64,000 nt of DNA from NCBI RefSeq assembly GCF_042685085.1, contig NZ_JBHUMM010000005.1:1-64000 (forward strand), given 5' to 3'. This stretch comes from Marinicrinis sediminis (GTDB taxonomy: Bacteria; Bacillota; Bacilli; Paenibacillales; KCTC-33676). Position 1 is the stretch's first letter. Each line of letters starts with the position of its first letter. A program made the position numbers and the translations under genes. The notes under the pieces were generated by a model that saw nothing but the letters and a program-made list of their open reading frames with translations, was not told the DNA's origin and ran no database searches. Shown one piece after another: positions 8,397-16,844 of the stretch.

Positions 8397-9761
8397 TCAT
8401 GAAGATCCCGGCTTTCTCATTTTTTTGAAACGTGTACTGTGCAGCGGCTCCTCTGTGACCGTGATTCTCACCGGAATCTTGAATGCCTCCAGCTGCTGTC
8501 GGCAATGCGTGCGTACCTGTCTCATCCAGTATGAACGGGATTCCTTCTCGGACAGCGGGCGAAGCGGCCGGATAACCGCGCAGACGATCTGTCCGGTCAA
8601 GGCATGTGCCTCCCCGTAAACGAGAACCTCGGCGATTCCCTCCATCGCTTCGATCACCTGCTCCACTTCAGCCGGATAAACCTTCTCCCCGCCCACATTA
8701 ATCATCTCGGATTTGCGCCCCCGGATGCGCACATACTCGCCATCTACCTCAACCGCATCGCCCGTCATGAACCAGCCATCGGTCGTAAATGGGCTGGGTG
8801 CGTTCAGGTAGCCCAACATGGCAGATTCGGCCTTGATTTGCAGCATGCCGTCCACAACTCTCGTTTCATAGCCTTCCCCGCCGATCTTCACCCACAGGGA
8901 ATCGGAGGATCTGGACTTCGAACGAAGCGTCCCTACCTCTGTCGTGCCATATTTCTGCAGCAGCTTCACCTGCGGGAACAGCGCATTCAGCTTCTTCAGC
9001 GTCGCTTCCGGCATCACTTCCGTGCCGTACGTAATGTATTTGAGTGAGCTCAGGTCATAGCGCTCATACGCTTCACTGAGCAGGAACAGCTTCAAGAAGG
9101 TAGGGGAAACCGGCAGCACCTCCGCCCGAAACGTCTCTATGGCCTGACAGACAGCATCCGGACTTCGATCACGAATCGTAATGAGGCAGCTTCCGTTGGA
9201 TAGAGCGTACAGCAGAGTGTCCAGTCCGCCAATATGGTCAAATAGCAAAAACGAAATGGTGCGATAATTATGGCGTTGCTGTCTATATTTCTTCATCAGT
9301 TTCGTCACATCGTGCACCGCCGCTTTGCTCGTACCTGTCGTCCCGGAGGAAAACAGCACGAGTCCGGCATGATTCAGCTTTCGCAGCTGGGCGTAAAACG
9401 GATGGACCGCCTGAACAGGCCGGCGGAAGGCCTCGACCTGATCCTGCGCATCAAAACGGATTCGCCACTCTGTCTGCGAAATGTCCCGCCAGCTTTCCTT
9501 CTTGCTCGCCACCTGGTGAGAGACCGGTACGAGCATGCAGTTCCGCTCGAGCAGCACCAGCAGCATGGAGACCGCCCGTGGAGAGAAATCCGCTTCCAGC
9601 ATGACCACCGAGCCCGGCTCGATCTGCCTCTGCGCCAGCCATTGCCGATCTGCTGCCATCTGCTCGAGCAGCCAGGCGTATGTCACCACCTGACCCTGCC
9701 AGCCGATCGCCTCCTGCTCCCCACAGGCCGCAAAACGCTCGAGCAGCGGGCCAACCGTCAT
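8397..9761 (-). CDS. AMP-dependent synthetase/ligase (acyl-ACP or acyl-CoA ligase-like)
   Basis: A 454-residue adenylate-forming enzyme, somewhat short for the family. Motifs seen: LFSSGTTGTSKAAV (phosphate loop), KYGTTEVG, FMTGDAVEVDG, RGRKSEMINVGGEKVYP (hinge) and a lysine-rich end (RFKKMRK) that could hold the catalytic Lys. It would activate a carboxylic acid as the adenylate and load it on a thiol, most likely the ACP encoded two genes upstream. Its ATG overlaps the stop of the reductase by ATGA. The acid is not predictable. Confidence 0.85.
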   Translation of the reverse strand: MTVGPLLERFAACGEQEAIGWQGQVVTYAWLLEQMAADRQWLAQRQIEPGSVVMLEADFSPRAVSMLLVLLERNCMLVPVSHQVASKKESWRDISQTEWRIRFDAQDQVEAFRRPVQAVHPFYAQLRKLNHAGLVLFSSGTTGTSKAAVHDVTKLMKKYRQQRHNYRTISFLLFDHIGGLDTLLYALSNGSCLITIRDRSPDAVCQAIETFRAEVLPVSPTFLKLFLLSEAYERYDLSSLKYITYGTEVMPEATLKKLNALFPQVKLLQKYGTTEVGTLRSKSRSSDSLWVKIGGEGYETRVVDGMLQIKAESAMLGYLNAPSPFTTDGWFMTGDAVEVDGEYVRIRGRKSEMINVGGEKVYPAEVEQVIEAMEGIAEVLVYGEAHALTGQIVCAVIRPLRPLSEKESRSYWMRQVRTHCRQQLEAFKIPVRITVTEEPLHSTRFKKMRKPGSS

Positions 9762-10462
9762 GACACACCACCCAGATATACAATCTGTCCGGTCACAAAG
9801 TCACTGTCTTCCCGAATAAAGAAATCAATCACATTGGAAATGTCTCGAAATTCCCCAAACCGTTTGACCGCCTGTCGATCAATCAATGCATCCATCTTGG
9901 CTTGCGGGACAGAACGAATCAGATCGGTCTTCACCGGGGTGGGTCCTACCGCATTGACCGTAATGCGAAAAGGGGCCAGTTCTCGCGCCATCACTTCGGT
10001 CAAGCTCGAAACCGCCGCCTTGGAAGCAGCATAGACCGCCTCTCCCTCCAGCCTGAGCGGAGTGGCCACCGTGGCAAAATTCACGATTCTCCCGTAACGA
10101 GACTTGCGCATCAGCTTTGCCGCTTCCCGGCAAAACAGAAAGGTGCCAAACACATTGGTGCTGAAAATATTCTCGACCGTCTGCAGCGGCGTCAGCAGCA
10201 GATGATTCATCGAGGCAATGCCCGCATTGTTCACTAGCACATCTACATGCCCGTGCTTGCCTGCAATATCTGCAAACATCGCTTTTACCTTCGGTTCATC
10301 TGCGACGTCGAGGCAATAGTGATGATAATGCCGGATCTCTTCTTCTGCTGCCCCCCTGCTGCAACCGATCACTTCATAGCCCCGCTCCGTATAATACTCG
10401 ACCAGATACCGTCCGATCCCTTTTCTGGTTCCGGTAATGAGCATGACTTTCCGGTTCGTCAT
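9758..10462 (-). CDS. Short-chain dehydrogenase/reductase (FabG-like)
   Basis: A 234-residue classical SDR. Seen are the dinucleotide loop GTRKGIGRYL, NNAG (VLVNNAGIAS), the catalytic YAASK motif and a C-terminal FVTGQIVYLGG. It probably reduces a keto group on an acyl chain or sugar with NAD(P)H. It overlaps the ACP gene upstream and the AMP-ligase downstream by 4 nt each, so the three are translationally coupled and probably act on the same ACP-bound intermediate. Confidence 0.88.
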   Translation of the reverse strand: MTNRKVMLITGTRKGIGRYLVEYYTERGYEVIGCSRGAAEEEIRHYHHYCLDVADEPKVKAMFADIAGKHGHVDVLVNNAGIASMNHLLLTPLQTVENIFSTNVFGTFLFCREAAKLMRKSRYGRIVNFATVATPLRLEGEAVYAASKAAVSSLTEVMARELAPFRITVNAVGPTPVKTDLIRSVPQAKMDALIDRQAVKRFGEFRDISNVIDFFIREDSDFVTGQIVYLGGVS

Positions 10463-10761
10463 TCCGCTCCCTCCAGTGTATCTGCAATATAATCGATCAG
10501 TGTCCCTATCGAGCGAAAAGGACTGTTGCGCAGTGACATCGCCTTCTCGTCCGCCAGCGTAATCGTCTGCTGCGTCTCCTCTTCCACCTTCATCTCAACG
10601 GTCACAATCAGATGAACCAGCTCCAGTGAGTCCAGCCCCTCATTGCCCCCAAACAGGACAGTATCGCGTGTGCAGGCCAGCTTTTTCTCGTCTGGCCACT
10701 GTGCATTCAACTCCTCGATTGCCGCGTATACCAGCTCCGAAATGTTTGCTTTACGATCCAT
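10459..10761 (-). CDS. Acyl carrier protein
   Basis: A 100-residue carrier protein with the phosphopantetheine attachment motif GLDSLELVHL (Ser45). It is longer than housekeeping AcpP and differs in sequence, so it is a dedicated carrier. It is the first gene of a five-gene operon (ACP, SDR, AMP-ligase, GNAT, deacetylase). An AGGGAG box lies 10 nt before ATG. The 258 bp upstream (10762-11019) carry the divergent promoters towards the glycosyltransferase; I could not assign convincing hexamers there. Confidence 0.85.
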   Translation of the reverse strand: MDRKANISELVYAAIEELNAQWPDEKKLACTRDTVLFGGNEGLDSLELVHLIVTVEMKVEEETQQTITLADEKAMSLRNSPFRSIGTLIDYIADTLEGAE

Positions 10762-11019
10762 CGTCGTTCATCTCCCTTTCCTGTCCAGATTCATGGATTT
10801 CCTTTTCACGTGCCACCTCAGCAGCTTGCTCACGAACAGACGCATACGACACCATGCTGCTAATAATGTATGTACGAGCAAACCCAATCGTCCTAGATGA
10901 ATGTGCAACCCGTTCAAAATGGTTCGCTCACCTATGCCAACCTATCCCGAGCAGACATACGTTATATAAGGACATCCGACAGCGAGGCTCGAATCCCATG
11001 TTGTTAAGGAGTGGAAGGA

Positions 11020-12429
11020 ATGAATCCAGCCTTTTACCACGCGCTAATGCGAACCGCATCATTCTTCAAATATTACGGACATATTCGCTATCGTTCTGTG
11101 CCGGTCGCCAGAGCGATGTTTTACGCGTTCCACCGCAAGGAAATGAAACGACTGTCCAAAAGACGTCTTCGCGCCTATCCAAATATGAAAGCACGCAAAC
11201 GAAAACTGTATACCCAGCTCATCCGAACAGAGCCGCTGCGCCGCCTGCCTTATCGTCCCCATCCGAGACTGCCGGGCAAAATCATCTACAGCCCCCATGC
11301 CGTTCAGGGAATATCTGTTCATCCGCGAACCAGCATCGTATGCGGTCAGCTGCGGTCCGATCGCAAAATGTTGGGCCGTTCCCAAGTTCCCTTCTGCATC
11401 CCCGCACAGATGAGGCCCTTGAACAAAAAAAGCTACCGCATTCTACTCCGGCACATTCGCCGTACGATGCGGAACAAACGTGTGCCCAGTTACTTGAGAA
11501 CCCGCTCCTTCTACCGATGGATGGCAGCCCAGCTCGTGGACGTCATGCGGATTATCGACGGAACCGAGAGGCTCATGCGCAAAAACCGGATCAAGGGCGT
11601 CGTGCAGCATTCCACTGTCCACCCGCTCGGCTATATCCTGATGCACATGGCCAAGCAGCGGGGCATCCGCACCATCAACCTCCAGCACGGTCTGAACGAT
11701 GACTATCAGCTGATGTCCAGCTACGTACACTACTATGTCGCCTGGGGGAGCATGCACAAAAAGCGATTGACGCTGCTGGGCGTCCCGGCCCGAAAAATCG
11801 CCTTGATCGGCAGTCCACGGTTTGACGTCATCTATCGCCGCAAATGGCTCCATAAAGCACAGCTGGCACGCAAGCTGAAATATTCCGCCAAAAAATTCGT
11901 ATTCGTCTATCCCGAACAACCTTTAAATATCCGCAAAAACCGGGCGGCACTCAGATTGATCGTCCGCTCACTGACCCCCTATCGAAGAAAAGTCATTCTC
12001 ATTGTGAAAAAACATCCCCGCCAGCGAAAATCGACTCTGTCTAGGCACACCTTGCGCAAGCTGCGCTACATTCGACAGATCACCCATCGCCACCTTCATC
12101 TGTATCATCTATTGAAAGGATCCAATGCGGTCATTGTTCAATTCTCCACCGCTGGCATTGAAGCGATGCTGTTTCGCAGACCTACCATAGCACTGGCCAT
12201 GTATAAAAATACGCTGAAGCACGAATTTTCCTATTATGCAAGCAGCAGATGGATCACTTCCGCACGCGGTCAAAGACAAATGAATGCCATTACCAGGAAG
12301 ATGATATCCAGCAAGCGTTATCGCAATGCCGTCCTGCGCAAGCAAAACCGTTACCTGCGAAGCGCCTACCGCGTCAAGGTAGCCGGACCAGTCGTCAAGA
12401 AATATATACGGGCCAGAACGGGACGATAA
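11020..12429 (+). CDS. Basic GT-B-like glycosyl/glycerophosphotransferase
   Basis: A 469-residue, strongly Arg/Lys-rich protein. The second half carries motifs of capsule or CDP-glycerol-type transferases: INLQHGLNDDYQ, LIGSPRFDVIY and VIVQFSTAGIEAMLFRRP, which fit a nucleotide-sugar-binding GT-B half. The first about 130 residues are a basic region of unknown function. I choose ATG 11020 because AAGGAG lies 8 nt upstream; the in-frame GTG at 11011 overlaps that box. The NeuD-like gene follows after 2 nt. Probably it adds a sugar or polyol phosphate to a surface polymer; substrate unknown. Confidence 0.65.
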   Translation: MNPAFYHALMRTASFFKYYGHIRYRSVPVARAMFYAFHRKEMKRLSKRRLRAYPNMKARKRKLYTQLIRTEPLRRLPYRPHPRLPGKIIYSPHAVQGISVHPRTSIVCGQLRSDRKMLGRSQVPFCIPAQMRPLNKKSYRILLRHIRRTMRNKRVPSYLRTRSFYRWMAAQLVDVMRIIDGTERLMRKNRIKGVVQHSTVHPLGYILMHMAKQRGIRTINLQHGLNDDYQLMSSYVHYYVAWGSMHKKRLTLLGVPARKIALIGSPRFDVIYRRKWLHKAQLARKLKYSAKKFVFVYPEQPLNIRKNRAALRLIVRSLTPYRRKVILIVKKHPRQRKSTLSRHTLRKLRYIRQITHRHLHLYHLLKGSNAVIVQFSTAGIEAMLFRRPTIALAMYKNTLKHEFSYYASSRWITSARGQRQMNAITRKMISSKRYRNAVLRKQNRYLRSAYRVKVAGPVVKKYIRARTGR

Positions 12430-12431
12430 GC

Positions 12432-13130
12432 ATGACAAATCGAAAACCTGGCAATCAGCTACAAACCGGGACGACGCAGCAAAAAGTCATCGGCATCATC
12501 GGTACGGGTGGCCACGCCAAGATCGTCACGGATATATTCCAACTCGTTGAACCGCAGACACAGCTCCTGTTCGTCAGTGCCCATCCCGAGCAAGCCGGTG
12601 CATACTTTAATCCTTACCGCATCTACCCAGATCAGGCAGGCGAGCTGGCCCGGCTCCAGGCACAGTGCAACAAGTGGCACGTCGCTATCGGCCATATCCC
12701 CACCCGCCGACAAAAGCTTGCACAGCTGCGAAGGCTCAGCGCCACGATCACCAGCGCCATACACCCGAGCAGCATCTGTGCAGACTCCAGTACGGTCGGC
12801 ACAGGCAGCACCATCTGTGCTTCGGTCGTAGTGGGTGCGGACACGCATCTTGGAGAAGGCACCATCGCCAACACAGCCTGCACCCTTGATCATGACGGAC
12901 AGATTGGCTCCTGGGTGAATATCGGCCCTGGCTGTCATCTGGCCGGTCATGTCACGGTCGGAGAGGGGTCAGAGCTCGGAGCAGGAGCGATCGTCATTCC
13001 GCATGTGAAGATCGGCAAGGGATGTATCATCGGGGCTGGCGCCGTCGTGATCCGAGATATACCGGATGACGCTGTAGCCGTCGGCGTTCCGGCAAAAATC
13101 ATCACAAAAAAAAGGAAAAGCGAAGACTGA
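12432..13130 (+). CDS. NeuD-like sugar acyltransferase (left-handed beta-helix)
   Basis: A 232-residue protein. Residues 19-100 look like the PglD/NeuD N-terminal nucleotide-sugar domain (IGIIGTGGHAKIVTDIF). Residues about 105-225 are hexapeptide repeats forming a left-handed beta-helix, ending in GVPAKII. Family members N- or O-acetylate amino sugars, for example in legionaminate or sialate pathways. The start is ATG 12432, two nt after the previous stop; there is only a weak box, so coupling is likely. It converges with the NeuC gene across a shared terminator, and is probably part of the same nonulosonate pathway. Confidence 0.85.
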   Translation: MTNRKPGNQLQTGTTQQKVIGIIGTGGHAKIVTDIFQLVEPQTQLLFVSAHPEQAGAYFNPYRIYPDQAGELARLQAQCNKWHVAIGHIPTRRQKLAQLRRLSATITSAIHPSSICADSSTVGTGSTICASVVVGADTHLGEGTIANTACTLDHDGQIGSWVNIGPGCHLAGHVTVGEGSELGAGAIVIPHVKIGKGCIIGAGAVVIRDIPDDAVAVGVPAKIITKKRKSED

Positions 13131-13153
13131 CAGCTGCTTCGTCTTTCCTTTTT
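13112..13153. terminator. Bidirectional terminator between the NeuD-like and NeuC genes
   Basis: GGAAA..CGAAG pairs with CTTCG..TTTCC with one mismatch, with a run of T on the plus strand and of A on the left side, so it can serve both convergent genes. It overlaps the last codons of the NeuD-like gene. Confidence 0.6.
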
Positions 13154-13162
13154 TCGCTGTGA

Positions 13163-14320
13163 TTACATCTGCTTCATCCGCAGTTGTGGATGGTGGATCA
13201 TTTGTTTCAACGATGCCAGCATGACGTTTTCAGGTGAACCGGTCAGATCATACGGGTTGTGGCTTTCCGAGTCTCGCATGGACAGGCTCAGCGCTTTGCG
13301 AATCGCTTGCTGGATCGCGTCGGCATCGGCCTCACAATCGATCACATTGTCACCCCTCGTACGGTTTCGCTGCCGATGGCCAATATGAACAAACGGGAGC
13401 TGAAAGAACGGCGCTTCGATAATCCCGCTGCTGCTGTTTCCAATTAACACATCCACTGCTGACAGAAGGAACAAGTAATCGTGGGCCGGTATGGACGGAT
13501 AGTAACGGGCACGGGGATGCTCCCGGACATAGGCCATCAGTTCGCGGTTAAACTGCCGGCCGCCCGCATCGCTGTTCGCTCCAATACAGATGATGCTGCC
13601 CTGCCTCGCTTCCTCCAGTTGCCTGAGCGCCGCCAGCACGGGGGTAATCTGAGCGGCAAATGCCGTGGAATCCTTGGAATCCGGATGCATGACCAGCAGC
13701 ATCTTCTTCTGATCTCCCTGCAAGCCATACTGCTCAACCAGCTCCGCCTTTCGCTGGGCGGGCATTTGGCGAACCTCATGGAGATCTTTTTTGCGCAGAG
13801 AGCCGATCGGGAAAATGCGCCACTCTTCCTCCCCTAGCTGAACAAGTCGGTGCCTGGCTTCCAGGCTCGATACATAATGCAGATGGGCAAAGGCCGAGAT
13901 CGCCTGTCGAACACCATCGTCTGCAGAACCGCTTTTTTCACCGCCATGAAGATGAACAATCCCGATATTCTGATAATGAGCTGCAATCGCCGCCGCCAGC
14001 ATCTCCCCCCGATCGCCCAACACCAGGATCAGATCAGGCGCTTGATCCGCAAATAGATCTGCGAAATGAAGCAGGCACAGAGCCAGTGACTTACTCATGC
14101 CAGCCAGGGCATCCCCTTGCATAATGGTCAGCGGCCTTGACAGGATCGCAAGCCCGTCCTGCTCAATCGCCTTCACGGTATGCCCATACTCCTGCAGCAC
14201 ATGCATCCCTGTTGCCACGATGTGCAGGTCGATAGAAGCATCCTGCTGCATCGCGAGCAACAGGGGGCGATAGATGCCGTAATCCGCCCTTGTTCCAGTT
14301 ATACACAATATCCGAATCAT
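13163..14320 (-). CDS. neuC: UDP-GlcNAc 2-epimerase (hydrolysing), NeuC/LegG family
   Basis: A 385-residue enzyme that converts a UDP-GlcNAc derivative to a free ManNAc-type sugar, feeding NeuB. It shows the family start (ILCITGTRADYGIYRPLL), GDRGEML, VHLHGGEKSGSADD and GNSSSGIIEAP. I set the start at ATG 14320, preceded by GAGGGGAG; 75 codons of open frame upstream lie inside neuB and do not look like this family. The ATG overlaps the neuB stop by ATGA. Whether the product is sialic, legionaminic or another nonulosonic acid cannot be told from sequence. Confidence 0.9.
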   Translation of the reverse strand: MIRILCITGTRADYGIYRPLLLAMQQDASIDLHIVATGMHVLQEYGHTVKAIEQDGLAILSRPLTIMQGDALAGMSKSLALCLLHFADLFADQAPDLILVLGDRGEMLAAAIAAHYQNIGIVHLHGGEKSGSADDGVRQAISAFAHLHYVSSLEARHRLVQLGEEEWRIFPIGSLRKKDLHEVRQMPAQRKAELVEQYGLQGDQKKMLLVMHPDSKDSTAFAAQITPVLAALRQLEEARQGSIICIGANSDAGGRQFNRELMAYVREHPRARYYPSIPAHDYLFLLSAVDVLIGNSSSGIIEAPFFQLPFVHIGHRQRNRTRGDNVIDCEADADAIQQAIRKALSLSMRDSESHNPYDLTGSPENVMLASLKQMIHHPQLRMKQM

Positions 14321-15369
14321 GTTCTCCCCTCGCTTAAATCCGTCCAGCTGAGCGGACTTTGTGCAGACAGGGAACGTTGAAGGGTGCGCCCTGTAACACG
14401 CGGGTATGCCGATGCCGGGACATCGGTTTCCGGCCTCAGACAGAGCAGATCTGCTTCCTGGAGGACCGTGCCCGCCTTCAGCTCCCGTCTGGCATAAATG
14501 CCTCTGCGTACCTTGTTGCGCGTTTCCTGCTCGGAGGGTCTGCATTGCTTGCGCGTGCTGCCGAGCGCCTGTTCAATATGCCGGATTCCCTGTACCATTC
14601 TTTTTAACTCGGCAGGTTCAATGGAGGCAGCATGATCGGGTCCTGCCAAATTTCGATCCAGCGTCACGTGTTTTTCGATCACGCGATACCCCATCGCCAC
14701 AGCCGCGAACGGGATTTCGATGCCCAAGGAATGATCCGAGTAGCCAACCGGGTGACCGAAGGCCGAACGCATCGTCTCAATCGCAGACAGATGAAGGTCG
14801 TGATAGGGAGCCGGGTAAGCGGATGTACAGTGAAGAAGTACGATCGGTGTATCAGCAGGCAGTGTATGCAGGGCATCTTCAATGTCTCCCAGTCCGCACA
14901 TGCCCGTAGAGAGCAGCATCGGTTTGCCGTACTGTCCAATTTGCTTGAGCAGCGGATAATGGGTGATATCCCCACTCCCGATCTTGAATGCCTGTACGCC
15001 CATGTTGTGCAGCGCTTCGGCACTTTGCTGGTCGAACGGGGTAGCCAGGAAGAGGATGCCGGAGGCATCGCAATATTGCTTGAGTTCTTCAAATTGGGTT
15101 CGGTTCAGCTGATATTGCTGCAACATCTGCTTCTGATTGTCATAGGTCGTCCGTTCCTGCTGATAACCGGTCAGGCCAGCCGTATCCGAGACCAGCTGAT
15201 CGCTCTCATACATCTGGAATTTGACAGCATCTGCCCCGGCTTCACGCGCATGATCCACCAGCTTCTTCGCCATCTCCAAAGACCCGTTGTGATTGACGCC
15301 CACCTCCGCAATGATCCAGGTACGTTCTCCCTTCCACATTTGATCCATCTGCTCGGCATACATACTCAT
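14317..15369 (-). CDS. neuB: Nonulosonic acid synthase, NeuB/SpsE family
   Basis: A 350-residue PEP-condensing enzyme making a nine-carbon sialic-type acid. It has a TIM-barrel domain (AEVGVNHNG, KFQMYESD, KIGSGD, LHCTSAYPAP, GYSDHSLG, EKHVTLD) and a C-terminal SAF/antifreeze-like domain (RRGIYARRELKAG onward, about residues 285-345). It overlaps neuC and the aminotransferase gene by ATGA on both sides, so the three genes are translated as a coupled operon. In B. subtilis the related spsE lies with an aminotransferase (spsC) in the spore-coat polysaccharide operon. Confidence 0.93.
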   Translation of the reverse strand: MSMYAEQMDQMWKGERTWIIAEVGVNHNGSLEMAKKLVDHAREAGADAVKFQMYESDQLVSDTAGLTGYQQERTTYDNQKQMLQQYQLNRTQFEELKQYCDASGILFLATPFDQQSAEALHNMGVQAFKIGSGDITHYPLLKQIGQYGKPMLLSTGMCGLGDIEDALHTLPADTPIVLLHCTSAYPAPYHDLHLSAIETMRSAFGHPVGYSDHSLGIEIPFAAVAMGYRVIEKHVTLDRNLAGPDHAASIEPAELKRMVQGIRHIEQALGSTRKQCRPSEQETRNKVRRGIYARRELKAGTVLQEADLLCLRPETDVPASAYPRVTGRTLQRSLSAQSPLSWTDLSEGRT

Positions 15370-16484
15370 GGCATCTCCCTCCTGACCGCAGTATCCAGCT
15401 GCTCCACGACATATTCCTGCTCTTCGGAAGTAATGAGCGAATAAAACGGAATGGCCAGCGTCTGTTCGGACATCTGCTCACAGACTGGAAAATCATCAGG
15501 CTGGTAGCCGAATCGTTTCTGATAGGCAGGCTGCAAATGAATGGAAGGAAAATACGGCTTGCTCTGTATCCCGTTGTCCTGCAGCTGCCGGATAACCCGA
15601 CTGCGGTTGATGGAAGGGGGCAGGACGACCACAAAAACAAACCAGCTCATCTTGCATGACGGCAAAACCCGAATCAGCTGAACCGGTACCTGTTTGGCCT
15701 GAATGAGCTGTATATAGCGAAGGGCGGCCGCTTCCCGTTTGGCGAGTATCTCGTCCAATCGCTCCATCTGCGCAAGTCCGACCGCCGCCTGCAAATCCGA
15801 CATACGGTAGTTATAGCCCACCCGATCGTGGGTCAGCCATTCGCTGTTCACATTTCGGCCCTGATTGCGGTAGCTTGAAGCTGCTTCATATCCTTGCTGT
15901 TCCCTCGTAATCAGCATGCCGCCCTCTCCGGTTGTAATCTGCTTGTTCGGATAAAAGGCAAATACACTCATATCCCCAAGTGTGCCTGCTGGCTGACCCT
16001 GCCACTGCGCACCGATCGCTTCACAGGCATCCTCAATGATCTTCAGATGATGCAGATCCGCCACACGCTGCACTTCATCCATCTGGCACGGCTGTCCGAA
16101 TACATGAACCGCCAGAATCGCCTTCGTTCTGCTCGTCACCGCGGCTTCCAGCAAGGAGACGTCCATATTCATCGTGCCGGGTTCAATATCAATAAAAATA
16201 GGCTTGACGCCTTCATAAATCAGGCAATTGCTGGAGGCGATAAAGCTGTAAGGCGTCGTGATGACTTCATCGCCTGGCCTCAGTCCCAATGCTTTGACCG
16301 CGACATGCAGCGCACTCGTTCCGCTGTTCATCGCCAGAGCATAAGGCACCTTCAGCAGCTTGCGAAAGCTGTCCTCAAAGCCTCTCAGCTTATCTCCAAA
16401 GCTGAGCTGGCCCGAACGCAGCGCCTCCAGTACGTATTTCTCCTCCAGTGAGGTAATGTCTGGCTTCGCCAATGGCACAATCAT
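15366..16484 (-). CDS. DegT/DnrJ/EryC1-type sugar aminotransferase (LegC/SpsC-like)
   Basis: A 372-residue PLP enzyme that aminates a keto-sugar, as LegC or SpsC do. It begins VPLAKPDITSLEE, typical for the family, and carries MNSGTSAL, EDACEAIGA and the PLP-lysine motif YPNKQITTGEGG. I choose ATG 16484 because GAGAGGA lies about 10 nt upstream and the family begins there; ATG 16505 and TTG 16517 would add residues without a good box. It is the first gene of the aminotransferase-neuB-neuC operon. The 4,6-dehydratase and CMP-sugar synthetase expected for a full pathway are not in this window. Confidence 0.88.
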   Translation of the reverse strand: MIVPLAKPDITSLEEKYVLEALRSGQLSFGDKLRGFEDSFRKLLKVPYALAMNSGTSALHVAVKALGLRPGDEVITTPYSFIASSNCLIYEGVKPIFIDIEPGTMNMDVSLLEAAVTSRTKAILAVHVFGQPCQMDEVQRVADLHHLKIIEDACEAIGAQWQGQPAGTLGDMSVFAFYPNKQITTGEGGMLITREQQGYEAASSYRNQGRNVNSEWLTHDRVGYNYRMSDLQAAVGLAQMERLDEILAKREAAALRYIQLIQAKQVPVQLIRVLPSCKMSWFVFVVVLPPSINRSRVIRQLQDNGIQSKPYFPSIHLQPAYQKRFGYQPDDFPVCEQMSEQTLAIPFYSLITSEEQEYVVEQLDTAVRREMP

Positions 16485-16587
16485 GGAGAATCGATCCTCT
16501 CTCATGGAATTTTTCAAGATGATGGACCTCTACTATCTTATTAGTTCGCCCGATGATTTGCGCCATAGACAGATGCACCTTTTTTGA

Positions 16588-16735
16588 GCGAAGCCCCGAC
16601 AGCGTCAGTGAAAACAGTACCTTCTAAGGGTCAGCGAAGCCCCGACAGCGTTAGCGAAGCCTTGTCAGCGCAGCAAAGCCTTGTCAGCGCAGCAAAGCCT
16701 TGTCAGCGCAGCGAAGCCTCGCTAGCGCTAGCGCT
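16588..16735. repeat. Degenerate short tandem repeat between the nonulosonate operon and the WIAG-tail gene
   Basis: About seven imperfect units built on GCGAAGCC-[CCGA/TTGT]-CAGCG, roughly 19-34 bp apart. The best pair is an exact 19-bp repeat around 16673-16710 (AGCAAAGCCTTGTCAGCGC), and the array ends in GCTAGCGCTAGCGC. It lies in a non-coding gap of about 360 bp (16485-16844). There are no unique spacers of CRISPR type. Function unknown. Confidence 0.8.
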
Positions 16736-16776
16736 TTCACACGGAGCCGAGAGAGAAGAAAGCGCATTACAGACAG

Positions 16777-16818
16777 AAAAAGCGTTCCGCTTCCCGGTGC
16801 TCGTGGAATCAGAACGCT
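16777..16818 (-). terminator. Terminator of the WIAG-tail repeat gene
   Basis: AGCGTTC (16781-16787) pairs with GAACGCT (16812-16818), with an inner TTCC/GGAA, and TTTT follows on the minus strand. It lies 27 nt after the stop codon of the repeat protein. Confidence 0.7.
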
Positions 16819-16844
16819 TGAACTAGGGTGGCTGGACGAGACAA

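Noticed and set aside
14321..14545. 75-codon N-terminal extension of neuC
   Set aside because: It lies inside neuB, does not match NeuC proteins, and ATG 14320 has a GAGGGGAG box and overlaps the neuB stop.
16588..16735. Small CRISPR array in the gap before the WIAG-tail gene
   Set aside because: Units are 19-34 bp, imperfect and directly joined, with no unique spacers.
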